64,000 nucleotides of DNA from Leptospira fluminis (GTDB taxonomy: Bacteria > Spirochaetota > Leptospiria > Leptospirales > Leptospiraceae): assembly GCF_004771275.1 (NCBI RefSeq), contig NZ_RQEV01000007.1, positions 261,091 to 325,090 of the forward strand. Direction: 5' to 3'. Shown piece by piece: positions 25,331 through 33,050 of this stretch. The notes below the pieces were generated by a model. That model did no database searches and was not told the DNA's origin. It worked only from the letters and a program-made list of their open reading frames with translations. Every line of letters starts with the position of its first letter. Position 1 is the first letter of the stretch. Position numbers and translations under genes: made by a program.

Positions 25331-26632
25331 TTAAACTTTATTTTTTTTGAATGCCTTTTCCGCCAAATCGAAGGTCTTTTCCAGAATCTCCGACGTATGA
25401 GCAAGACTCGTGAAGCCTACCTCGTACCCGGACGGCGCAAGATAAATTCCTTCAGTCAACAGTAAATGAAAAACGTTCGCAAAGGCCTCCTTATGGCCGT
25501 TCGGAATCGAATCGACGGTCCGGATCGGAGAAGGAGTCGACCGATGGAACCAAAATAGGGAAGAGTGCGCGGTAACGGACCAGTCGCTATCGGGATCGTA
25601 TTTTCGGAAGATCGCGAGCAAGCCGTCCGTCAATCGTTTCGTCCTCTCCTCCAGAACGGAGTAAACGTTTTCCCGTTCGCATTTGACCAACGTAGCCAAT
25701 CCCGCTCTCATTCCGAACGGACTCGCGCTCAAAGTCCCCGCTTGGTATACCGGTCCTTGCGGTGCGACCAAATCCAATAAGTCCGCGCGACCCGCATAGG
25801 CGCCTACGGGAAATCCCCCGCCGATGATTTTTCCGTAAGTGACAAGATCGGGTCGGATGCCCAGCTCGCCGCTCATACCTCTTAAGCCCACTCGAAATCC
25901 GCTGATCACTTCGTCGAAGAGAACCAAGGCGCCGTGACTCCGGGCAATCTCCACGATCTTTTGCAGGAATTCCTTCCTCTGTACTAAGAGTCCGTAATTC
26001 GCAGGCAAAGGTTCTATAACCAAGACGGCTATGTTTTTTCCTTCCCGGGCGAATAGTTCCGCAACGGCGCTCTCGTCGTCCAGAGGAAGAACCAACGTAT
26101 TGCCGATTAATTCGGAACCGATGCCTGCGCTATCCGAAGAGGCCTCTCCCGCTAGGCCCGAACCGGCTTTGACCAAAAGAGAATCCAGATGCCCGTGGTA
26201 GCAACCGTCGAACTTCAGGATCTTGTTTCTTCCCGTAGCGGCCCTAGCGACGCGTAACGCGCTCATCACGGCTTCCGTTCCGCTATTTACGAAGCGGATT
26301 TTCTCCACCCAAGGAATCCGGGAGACGATCCACTCGGCGAGTTCGAGGGAATACGGTTCCGCCGCTCCGAAACTCCAAGCGAGAGATGCCGTTTCCCGAA
26401 CGACTTCCTCCACTTCCGGATCCCTATGACCCAAAAGAAGAGGTCCGAAGCTCAGACAATAATCCAAATATTCCTTACCTGAAACGTCGGTTAACAACGG
26501 ACCCTTTGCGGCTTGGAAAAAAACCGGAGTCCCCCCTACGGATCGGAAGGAACGGACGGGCGAATGGACTCCGCCGGGAACCACTTTCTTGGCCCTTAGA
26601 AAAAGCTCTTCCGAGCTACCGTATGATTTCAA
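25331..26632 (-). CDS. hemL: Glutamate-1-semialdehyde 2,1-aminomutase
   Basis: 433 residues. Lys268 in [17 protein letters not shown] binds [21 protein letters not shown] and DGCYHGHLD are further signatures of this class-III aminotransferase. It turns glutamate-1-semialdehyde, made by HemA, into 5-aminolevulinate. Its start overlaps hemB by 4 bp and its stop lies 4 bp before the kinase gene, so the sensor is made from the same transcript as the enzymes it probably governs. Confidence 0.94.
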   Translation of the reverse strand: MKSYGSSEELFLRAKKVVPGGVHSPVRSFRSVGGTPVFFQAAKGPLLTDVSGKEYLDYCLSFGPLLLGHRDPEVEEVVRETASLAWSFGAAEPYSLELAEWIVSRIPWVEKIRFVNSGTEAVMSALRVARAATGRNKILKFDGCYHGHLDSLLVKAGSGLAGEASSDSAGIGSELIGNTLVLPLDDESAVAELFAREGKNIAVLVIEPLPANYGLLVQRKEFLQKIVEIARSHGALVLFDEVISGFRVGLRGMSGELGIRPDLVTYGKIIGGGFPVGAYAGRADLLDLVAPQGPVYQAGTLSASPFGMRAGLATLVKCERENVYSVLEERTKRLTDGLLAIFRKYDPDSDWSVTAHSSLFWFHRSTPSPIRTVDSIPNGHKEAFANVFHLLLTEGIYLAPSGYEVGFTSLAHTSEILEKTFDLAEKAFKKNKV

Positions 26633-27594
26633 GAGAGGATCTCCTTTCCGCGTCTAGCCGCGTACGTGATGAGGTAGGAAGCCCCGGCCCTGGAAAATAC
26701 CTGCCAAGTTTCCCGCAATGCGTCCTCGAATTTACAAAAACCGTTTTCCGCGAGAAGAGCCAGTGAGGCGTATTCCCCGCTGACTTGGTAGGCTCCGACA
26801 GGAAGGTCCGTCGCCTCTCGGATGGGACGTATCAGGTCAATCGCCGTCATGCCCGGTTTGACCATGAGCAGATCGGCTCCTTCTTGCGCGTCCCGGAGAG
26901 AGGAAAGAAGGGAATCCTCCCGGTTACGTACGTCGATCTGGTAGGAGGAACGATCCCCGTGCCCCGGAGTCGACTCTGCCGCTTCTCGGAAGGGGCCGTA
27001 AAAATTGCTTTTGAACTTGGTGGAATAACTCATGACGGGAACGTGCTCGAAACCGTTCGAGTCCAGAATTCTCCGATGACTGGCGACCCTTCCGTCCATC
27101 ATGTCGGAAGGAGAAATTCCGTCCGCTCCCGAATTCGCATAACAAAGTGCGATTTCCGAAAGCCTTTTAACGGAACTATCGTTGTCAATTCGGCCCTTCT
27201 TGTCCAACAAACCGCAATGACCGTGGCTAGTCAGCGAGCAAAGACAGGTGTCTATCCAAAGAAATACTTCCGGAAATTTCTTTTTGATCCCGCCTATCGC
27301 GTCTTCGTAAAATTGAACGGGGATCGAATCGTCCGACTTATGCCCGGGAACGAGAAAAAGAAGAAAATGCTCCGTTCCCGCCTTGAGATCGGATTCGACT
27401 TGGGACAAGACCGTCTGTTTCGTATCTCGAAAGACTCCCGGCAAGGAAGACATCGCCTCGCGATCGGCGAGCGATTCCGCCACAAAAAGCGGTTGTACCA
27501 ATTTTTTAGGATGGAGGGATTCCGAGGAGAGAAGGTTTCTGAGAGCCGGACTAGTCCGGTTCCTTCTCAACCCCATTCCGTACGATTCTTTCAT
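26629..27594 (-). CDS. hemB: Delta-aminolevulinic acid dehydratase (porphobilinogen synthase)
   Basis: 321 residues. [16 protein letters not shown] opens the protein. [14 protein letters not shown] holds the Cys residues of a zinc-binding active site. [19 protein letters not shown] and [15 protein letters not shown] provide the two active-site Lys residues, the second forming the Schiff base. Two aminolevulinates are joined to porphobilinogen. The Cys-rich metal site indicates the zinc-dependent rather than the magnesium-only type. It overlaps hemCD and hemL by 4 bp each. Confidence 0.94.
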   Translation of the reverse strand: MKESYGMGLRRNRTSPALRNLLSSESLHPKKLVQPLFVAESLADREAMSSLPGVFRDTKQTVLSQVESDLKAGTEHFLLFLVPGHKSDDSIPVQFYEDAIGGIKKKFPEVFLWIDTCLCSLTSHGHCGLLDKKGRIDNDSSVKRLSEIALCYANSGADGISPSDMMDGRVASHRRILDSNGFEHVPVMSYSTKFKSNFYGPFREAAESTPGHGDRSSYQIDVRNREDSLLSSLRDAQEGADLLMVKPGMTAIDLIRPIREATDLPVGAYQVSGEYASLALLAENGFCKFEDALRETWQVFSRAGASYLITYAARRGKEILS

Positions 27595-29156
27595 TGGGTT
27601 CCTATTTCCTTTTTCAGAAATTCCGGAATTTCTCCTACGCAGGCAGTCACCCAGGATTCGTAATTCGGAAAAGCGAATATCCTGCCGGGAGTTCCTAAAA
27701 CATTTCTAATATATGTGTACGTGGAGCCCGCCCCGGTCGCGTGGACTTTATTCGCAATCGAAGGATCCTTCTTATAGGCGCGGGCGAATTGGGAGGCGCT
27801 CATCCAGAAAAAATGGGTGTATTCCGAGAGATCCGAAGGTTCTTCTTTCCATTCCACCTTATAGGTAGGCAACCTTCTCCAAGCTCCTTCCACGATCCCG
27901 CTTTCCTCATGGGTCAGTTTGATGAAGTCCGGTTCCGATCCCGCGAGAACTTTCAGAGTTTTCGCATTCTCTTCCCCTAGTCCGTCGGTGGAGGCGTGGA
28001 TCCAGATGTTTCTCTCCGCTAATTTTTCCCAGGTTGTCGTTCCCGCTACGACCAATACCGTTCGAGGCTCCGGATTTGGCCAGGCTTCCGGAAACGCGTC
28101 CGCTCGAGCTACGAACCAAAATCGGTCGGGAGGAGGGGAGGCGGAGAGGGGGATTCGAACCCTGCCGGAAGCGAATTTTTTTACGGGTAGCATTCGGGAA
28201 GAATCGACCGGCTTCGGAAAGTCTTCCGCAGGAAGGCGGACGGAAGTGTTCAAAACGATACCGGAATCGGTTTTCCCTCTTAAAAATAAGACGGTGCCGG
28301 CAAAAGAAGAATGAATCGCCACGCCGATTTTCTGGTGGCACCCTCCGCCAAAACCCGAAAGAATCCTTCTTTCCTCCGCGACATCCGCTTCTTCCTGGGG
28401 GTCACGCAAAGAGGAAAGAAGTTCCCGAACCCTTTCGTCGCCGGCGCGGAACTCCGCGGCTAGCGCCCCCTGGGCTGGAGCATTCGGATTTTTTGATAGA
28501 GGAAGGACCATGAACATTTGTTCGTCCAGGATTTTCCTGAGTTGGGTGCGTACTTCTACGTACTCCTCCAGATCGGAAAAGGAAAAATCCGCGGAAAGCA
28601 GACGGTCCAAGGCCGCCTTGGCGACTACGAGCCCGGAAATGGAAGGGTCTTCCATCCACTTTCGTACCCTCGTTTGCACGTTTCCTCTTACGGGATGAAA
28701 ATGGATGGGCTTTCCACGGTATCTGGAGGGGAGGGCAGTCGGCAAAAATGCGGAAAGATTGTATTCTCTACGGGGGCTCGAAGAGTGAATGTTCAGTACT
28801 TCCGGAGGATTTTCAAAGGAGGATCGCTTCCAAAGCAATACGTCCCTTTGGTCCGCGCGAGGCAAGACCATCATGGTCTCCGTACCGGGATGGCCTTCCA
28901 AATCCAAATCCTTATAGGAATGGATGACCAGATCCACGTTTCCGTCCGTCAATTCCTTGGTCAGATCTTGGGTAAACACTCCGCGGGAGGCCATCTTCCA
29001 CAAAGGAGTGACGAGGTCCTGGTCTCCGCTGGCCTCTTTAAAAAAGAGATCCACTTGTAAGCTCGGATGAGAGCTTAGCAGGGCGTCGCGTACGAGACAG
29101 GATTGGAGTTTTGCGAGCGAACTTTTCCGGGAGCCGATTCTCAGAACGAAGGACAA
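27591..29156 (-). CDS. hemC: Fused hydroxymethylbilane synthase / uroporphyrinogen-III synthase
   Basis: 521 residues from a TTG at 29154-29156. It has GGAAG eight bases upstream and overlaps the end of hemA by 16 bp; the open frame further upstream is antiparallel noise within hemA. Residues 1 to about 320 are HemC: LRIGSRKSSLAKLQ, IHSYKDLDL with the catalytic Asp, and Cys273 in FGGGCHQKIG that carries the dipyrromethane cofactor. The remaining 200 residues look like a HemD domain (ARADAFPEAW, HFFWMSASQF, VHATGAGSTY), which closes the tetrapyrrole with ring D inverted. This fused hemCD is typical of Leptospira and explains why no separate hemD is seen. Confidence 0.88.
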   Translation of the reverse strand: MSFVLRIGSRKSSLAKLQSCLVRDALLSSHPSLQVDLFFKEASGDQDLVTPLWKMASRGVFTQDLTKELTDGNVDLVIHSYKDLDLEGHPGTETMMVLPRADQRDVLLWKRSSFENPPEVLNIHSSSPRREYNLSAFLPTALPSRYRGKPIHFHPVRGNVQTRVRKWMEDPSISGLVVAKAALDRLLSADFSFSDLEEYVEVRTQLRKILDEQMFMVLPLSKNPNAPAQGALAAEFRAGDERVRELLSSLRDPQEEADVAEERRILSGFGGGCHQKIGVAIHSSFAGTVLFLRGKTDSGIVLNTSVRLPAEDFPKPVDSSRMLPVKKFASGRVRIPLSASPPPDRFWFVARADAFPEAWPNPEPRTVLVVAGTTTWEKLAERNIWIHASTDGLGEENAKTLKVLAGSEPDFIKLTHEESGIVEGAWRRLPTYKVEWKEEPSDLSEYTHFFWMSASQFARAYKKDPSIANKVHATGAGSTYTYIRNVLGTPGRIFAFPNYESWVTACVGEIPEFLKKEIGTQ

Positions 29157-30028
29157 GGTAGGTCTTCCCAACCGAATACGAATTGATGCGCTTCCAGCTC
29201 TCTTTCTTCCAGAAGATGAGCCAGCACGACATCCAACTCTTCTCTGACTCTTTTCGTTCTTTCTTCGGTCTCTTTCAACGAGGACATCATCTCCGCAAAG
29301 GAAACGTAAACGACTCCGGCCGGCCAAGAAGTCTCCAGAGGAACTTCCCGAAAATCCAAGACCAAATCTCCCGGACGAAGACGATTTTGCCAAGGTCCCA
29401 TAGGAACAGGAGAGGCGATGACCCAGGCTTCTCCTTGGGGAGACCAATCTTCCCAAAGTTGGGAAGAGACGGAAAAAGAATCCGCAAAAAAATCCAAGCG
29501 ATCCGGATTCCGACCTACGACCTTGACTCGTCTGCCTCCGCTTTTTAACCAAGGAACCATTTTCTCGGCCAATTGCCCCGTTCCCAACAAGGAGATTTCC
29601 CGAACAGGAACGTTAGAACCGGAAATGTATTTCTGCGCTAGCCCGCCGTAGGACTGTTCCCCTAAATTCTGCAAATACCCGGAGCGAAGTGAACGACAAT
29701 CTTCTATCAAGTTGTCTCTGAGTTTCGCCACGTATTCTCCGAAAGCCGAGTCGGGGAGTTCCTGGAATCTCTGACGGAACTGAGCTAAGACTTCCGTTTC
29801 TCCGAACAATTTGGACCGGAGGCCCGAGATAATTTCTAAGAGAAGTCGATAGGCTTCATACCCGGTCTTTACTTCCCAATTTTGCGGCAGGGAAATCCGT
29901 TCCGGATGAATTCGCGAATCGGTAACCCATACGGTTCTCATACAAGTCTTCCAAGAAAACGCGTCAGGCGGCACAAAGCCGTCCCTTTGTCCGAAATCTG
30001 AATGAAACACCTTAAGTGTGGACCACAT
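29141..30028 (-). CDS. hemA: Glutamyl-tRNA reductase, short form
   Basis: 295 residues from ATG at 30028. An ATG five codons earlier (30043) overlaps the likely -10 box, so the inner start is preferred. KTCMRTVW near residue 28 holds the catalytic Cys. GYEAYRLLLEIISGLRSKLFGETEVLAQFR matches the tRNA and active-site helix, in which the GE pair is invariant, and LLGTGQLAEKMV is the NADPH-binding loop. It reduces glutamyl-tRNA to glutamate-1-semialdehyde. At about 295 residues it lacks most of the C-terminal dimerisation domain of usual HemA (about 420). First gene of the hem operon. Confidence 0.85.
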   Translation of the reverse strand: MWSTLKVFHSDFGQRDGFVPPDAFSWKTCMRTVWVTDSRIHPERISLPQNWEVKTGYEAYRLLLEIISGLRSKLFGETEVLAQFRQRFQELPDSAFGEYVAKLRDNLIEDCRSLRSGYLQNLGEQSYGGLAQKYISGSNVPVREISLLGTGQLAEKMVPWLKSGGRRVKVVGRNPDRLDFFADSFSVSSQLWEDWSPQGEAWVIASPVPMGPWQNRLRPGDLVLDFREVPLETSWPAGVVYVSFAEMMSSLKETEERTKRVREELDVVLAHLLEERELEAHQFVFGWEDLPCPSF

Positions 30029-30038
30029 CTCTTCTAGA

Positions 30039-30069
30039 ATCATACCGAATTCGCAGTCCGTTTTGTCAA
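30039..30069 (-). promoter_or_regulatory. Probable hem operon promoter
   Basis: On the minus strand TTGACA (30069-30064) is followed after 19 bases by TATGAT (30044-30039). It lies immediately upstream of hemA, the first of at least eight coupled genes. The spacer is longer than ideal, which would suit a promoter needing an activator such as the response regulator encoded in the operon. Confidence 0.4.
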
Positions 30070-30136
30070 AATACTGTCAGCGGATTTTAAAAATATTCCG
30101 CTTGCCGCAATTGAGAACCATTTTCAACATGGTCTT

Positions 30137-30355
30137 ATGATCTGGGAACCTCAGACACAAGATTGGATCGTACACGCAATCGTTGCGGCAACGGCTCTCT
30201 ATCTTCTTTTTCCTTTTTTATCCACCTTGAAAAGTCTCTTCGGAAAAACTTCTGCGGAAGAAATCCGGTTCGGGTGTTACGAAGACGCATGCTCTAGCTG
30301 CCGAGTCGTCCCGATCAAAAAAGAAACTCCCCTACGGAAAAGAAAGAATACCTAA
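30137..30355 (+). CDS. Small single-span membrane protein
   Basis: 72 residues with one membrane segment (VHAIVAATALYLLFPFLSTL). The C-terminal tail has two or three Cys residues (GCYEDACSSCRV) and ends very basic (KKETPLRKRKNT). C-x-x-C at the tail could bind metal or form a disulphide. It is divergent from hemA (about 100 bp apart) and its last bases overlap the end of the convergent HAD gene. No family recognised; the ordered composition and conserved-looking Cys cluster favour a real gene. Confidence 0.6.
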   Translation: MIWEPQTQDWIVHAIVAATALYLLFPFLSTLKSLFGKTSAEEIRFGCYEDACSSCRVVPIKKETPLRKRKNT

Positions 30356-31255
30356 TTCCAAAAGAGTCATCGCGATCCCGTCTTCGTCATTCGAATAACG
30401 CGTGTTATAGGGCGCGAATTTCTTTAAATACGGCACGGCATTTTTCATCGCAAAGCCGAATCCCGCATGGGAGAGCATTTCCAAGTCGTTCTTCTCATCC
30501 CCGAACGCGGCGACTCCGCCAGGATCCAATCCGTTCGCTTTCAGAAAGGAGGAAATCGCGGACCATTTGGAGGAATTTTTTTCCAGGATTTCCAGGCAAA
30601 AGGATACTCCGTGAATCCTGGTCAAAACCGTTCGAAACCCGGACGCCTCGGGTAGACAAAGGAGTTTTCTTTCCAACTCTTCTAAGCGAGTCTTTTCCTG
30701 AGAGAGAAAGCAGGCGACAAGGACTCGATCGCTCCCGTGCAGAAAGCAATCCTCCACTACTCGACTTCTTTCGGTATCTCCGCCGGAGTAATTATAAAAT
30801 CTGGGGTCCGTGATCGGCGACTCCGCCAGGATGTCTATTCCTTCTTCGTAATGGTCCACATGTAGGATGGGATCGAAGCCCTCTCTTTTTCCGGAATCCA
30901 AAACCGCGGCAATCGCATCCGAAGAAAGATAGGTTTCCGAAACCCGGGCCCCCGACGGACTTTCCCTCATGACCTGGCCGTTATTGGAAATCACGAAAAG
31001 ATCTCCCTTGAATTCGCGGGCAAAGGGGAGTGTGGAAGAGAAACGCCTTCCTGTCGCGATCACTAAGCGCATTCCTTTTTCGAGAGCCGAGTTCAATACG
31101 TACGAGTTTAAACTGGAAATTCTCCCCCTGGAGTCCAAAAGCGTGCCGTCCAAATCCATGGCAATCGTATGGATTTTAGGGGGAAGAATAGGGAATATAA
31201 GGGAGCTTCTTTCCAAAAAAATTCCGAGCGCCGGTCGGCGTTTTTCCATTTTCAT
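30332..31255 (-). CDS. HAD-superfamily Cof-type phosphatase
   Basis: 307 residues. MDLDGTLLDSRG is HAD motif I with the nucleophilic Asp, VIATGRRFSS is motif II, and AFGDEKNDLEMLSHAGFGFAMKNA is motif IV with the metal-binding acids. The cap between them is of the IIB (Cof) type. Such enzymes dephosphorylate sugar phosphates, pyridoxal phosphate or FMN, and the true substrate is seldom clear. The N-terminal 31 residues before motif I are longer than in relatives, so the real start may be downstream. Confidence 0.85.
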   Translation of the reverse strand: MKMEKRRPALGIFLERSSLIFPILPPKIHTIAMDLDGTLLDSRGRISSLNSYVLNSALEKGMRLVIATGRRFSSTLPFAREFKGDLFVISNNGQVMRESPSGARVSETYLSSDAIAAVLDSGKREGFDPILHVDHYEEGIDILAESPITDPRFYNYSGGDTERSRVVEDCFLHGSDRVLVACFLSQEKTRLEELERKLLCLPEASGFRTVLTRIHGVSFCLEILEKNSSKWSAISSFLKANGLDPGGVAAFGDEKNDLEMLSHAGFGFAMKNAVPYLKKFAPYNTRYSNDEDGIAMTLLELGILSFP

Positions 31256-31320
31256 CGGGATCCGACCGGTCTTCCTCCTTTTTTCGTTTCCAAAGCGGCG
31301 AAAAATATTTCGCTGGAGAC

Positions 31321-32139
31321 ATGAAGATCAGCCTGGCCTATTCCCCCTGTCCGAATGATACGTTCCTCTTCTACCATTTGATTTCCGGAAAGACGAAAGC
31401 TCCCTTTTCCATCCGGGAGGAATTGCACGATGTGGAACAACTGAATCGGTTCGCAAAGGAAGGCAAATTCCACGCCTCCAAACTTTCTTTCGCAGCCTTT
31501 TTTCAAGTGGCGGATCAGTATTCCCTTTTGGATTCGGGATCGGCGCTCGGAAGAGGATGCGGACCGTTGATCGTATCCAGAAAAGGGGAGGGGAAGTCTA
31601 ATCCGAAAGGAAAAAAAATACTGGTCCCAGGACTTTGGACCACCGCCAATCTACTGACCCATCTGTATTTGGAAGGGAAGTACGATCCCGTTCCGGTGAG
31701 GTATGATTTGATTCTGAACAAGGTCCTCCAGGGAGAAGCCGACTTCGGAATCGTCATCCACGAGGAGAGATTCACCTACGAAAAACGAGGACTGGAAAAG
31801 GTCCGAGATTTAGGAGAATGGTGGGAAGAGACCAGCGGCTCCCCGATTCCGTTAGGTTGCATTGCCGTCCGGAAAGATATGGGAGAAACATTCCGGGAAG
31901 AATTGGATGACTCCATAAAAGAAAGTCTGGACCTCGCCTACCAAAACCGGGAAAACACGTACGATTATATTTTCAAACACTCCCAAGATACGAGTAGGGA
32001 AGTCGTGGACGCACATATCGGACTGTACGTGAACGACTTTACCAGAAGCTTAGGTACGGAAGGGAGAAGCGCCATCCGGCACTTGCACCAGGAAGCGATC
32101 CGGACCGGCTTAGTATCTTCTTCGCTCGTTCTTCTCTGA
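31321..32139 (+). CDS. mqnD: 1,4-dihydroxy-6-naphthoate synthase
   Basis: 272 residues. LAYSPCPNDTFLFYHL at the N-terminus is the MqnD signature, and GCGPLIVSRK and GEADFGIVIHEERFTY are further conserved blocks of this periplasmic-binding-protein-like fold. MqnD converts cyclic dehypoxanthine futalosine into 1,4-dihydroxy-6-naphthoate in the alternative menaquinone pathway. A GGAG six bases before the ATG supports the start. Other pathway genes are not in the window. Menaquinone made this way would serve the NDH-2 encoded at 8172-9461. Confidence 0.9.
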   Translation: MKISLAYSPCPNDTFLFYHLISGKTKAPFSIREELHDVEQLNRFAKEGKFHASKLSFAAFFQVADQYSLLDSGSALGRGCGPLIVSRKGEGKSNPKGKKILVPGLWTTANLLTHLYLEGKYDPVPVRYDLILNKVLQGEADFGIVIHEERFTYEKRGLEKVRDLGEWWEETSGSPIPLGCIAVRKDMGETFREELDDSIKESLDLAYQNRENTYDYIFKHSQDTSREVVDAHIGLYVNDFTRSLGTEGRSAIRHLHQEAIRTGLVSSSLVLL

Positions 32140-32147
32140 CCTTTGTC

Positions 32148-33020
32148 TTAATTTTCCAATTCCCGAACGATGTCGTAACTGGCATGGGATTGGTTCAAGG
32201 TGTACAAATGGATCCCCGGGGAGCCCAAAGAAAGCAACTCCCGGCATTGCCGGACGCTAAAATTCAAACTTCTTCTGTAGAATTCCTCGGGACGATTGCG
32301 GACTTCCTCCAGATCGGAAAGGAGTTCTTCCGGAAATTCGCAGGCAGCCATGGCACGAAACCGTTCGATTTGGGAAAAAGAAGTAATGGGCATGATTCCC
32401 GGAATCACAGGAACGGAGATCCCTTTCTTACGGACCAAACCGAGGAAAGACTCGAAAATCTCGTTTTTAAAAAATAACTGGGAAACCAAATAGGAAGCCC
32501 CCGCGTCCACTTTCTTTTTAAGATTGTCCACGTCCTCTTCCAGACTCCGAGCCTGCGGATGTTTTTCGGGATAACAAGCTCCGCCGATACAAAAATCGAA
32601 ACCTTCCGATTTGATAAACGAAATCAGTTCGCTTGCATGTCCGAAACCGCCTTCCGCCTTCTGAAACTCTCCCTGGCCCTTCGGAGGATCTCCCCGCAAC
32701 GCCATCAGATTCCGTATTCCGGAAGAATAAATTTCCCCTAAAATAGATCGGATCTCCTCGCGATTTCCGCCTACACAAGTAAAATGGGCCGCTGCCGGAA
32801 GATCGAATTGCTTAGCCAAGTCGGAAGTCAAACGGATGGTCTTATCCCGAGTGGAGCCTCCGGCGCCGTACGTAACCGTAATGTACCCCGGCTGGAGACG
32901 GGAAAGCTCACGTAAAGTTTCCGTCAATTTGCCTTCTCCTTCGTCCGTTTTCGGAGGAAAGAATTCGAAGGAGTACACGGGTCCCTTAGCGTTATTATAA
33001 ATTTCTAGGATCTTTTTCAT
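32148..33020 (-). CDS. metF: 5,10-methylenetetrahydrofolate reductase
   Basis: 290 residues. YSFEFFPPKTDEGEGKL is the family start with the catalytic Glu, and YITVTYGAGGSTRDKT and LRGDPPKGQGEFQ follow as FAD and folate contacts. The enzyme supplies methyltetrahydrofolate for methionine synthesis. AAGGA before the ATG at 33020 supports the start. It is convergent with mqnD (8-bp gap) and lies downstream of the discoidin-repeat gene by only 30 bp on the same strand, so read-through transcription is possible. Confidence 0.93.
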   Translation of the reverse strand: MKKILEIYNNAKGPVYSFEFFPPKTDEGEGKLTETLRELSRLQPGYITVTYGAGGSTRDKTIRLTSDLAKQFDLPAAAHFTCVGGNREEIRSILGEIYSSGIRNLMALRGDPPKGQGEFQKAEGGFGHASELISFIKSEGFDFCIGGACYPEKHPQARSLEEDVDNLKKKVDAGASYLVSQLFFKNEIFESFLGLVRKKGISVPVIPGIMPITSFSQIERFRAMAACEFPEELLSDLEEVRNRPEEFYRRSLNFSVRQCRELLSLGSPGIHLYTLNQSHASYDIVRELEN

Positions 33021-33050
33021 ATTTTCCTTATCCGCGAATCCGCGGGTATC

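Noticed and set aside
27591..29552. HemC with a 132-residue N-terminal extension
   Set aside because: The extension is antisense-like Arg- and Ser-rich translation of hemA; a TTG with ribosome site at 29156 gives a normal HemC start.
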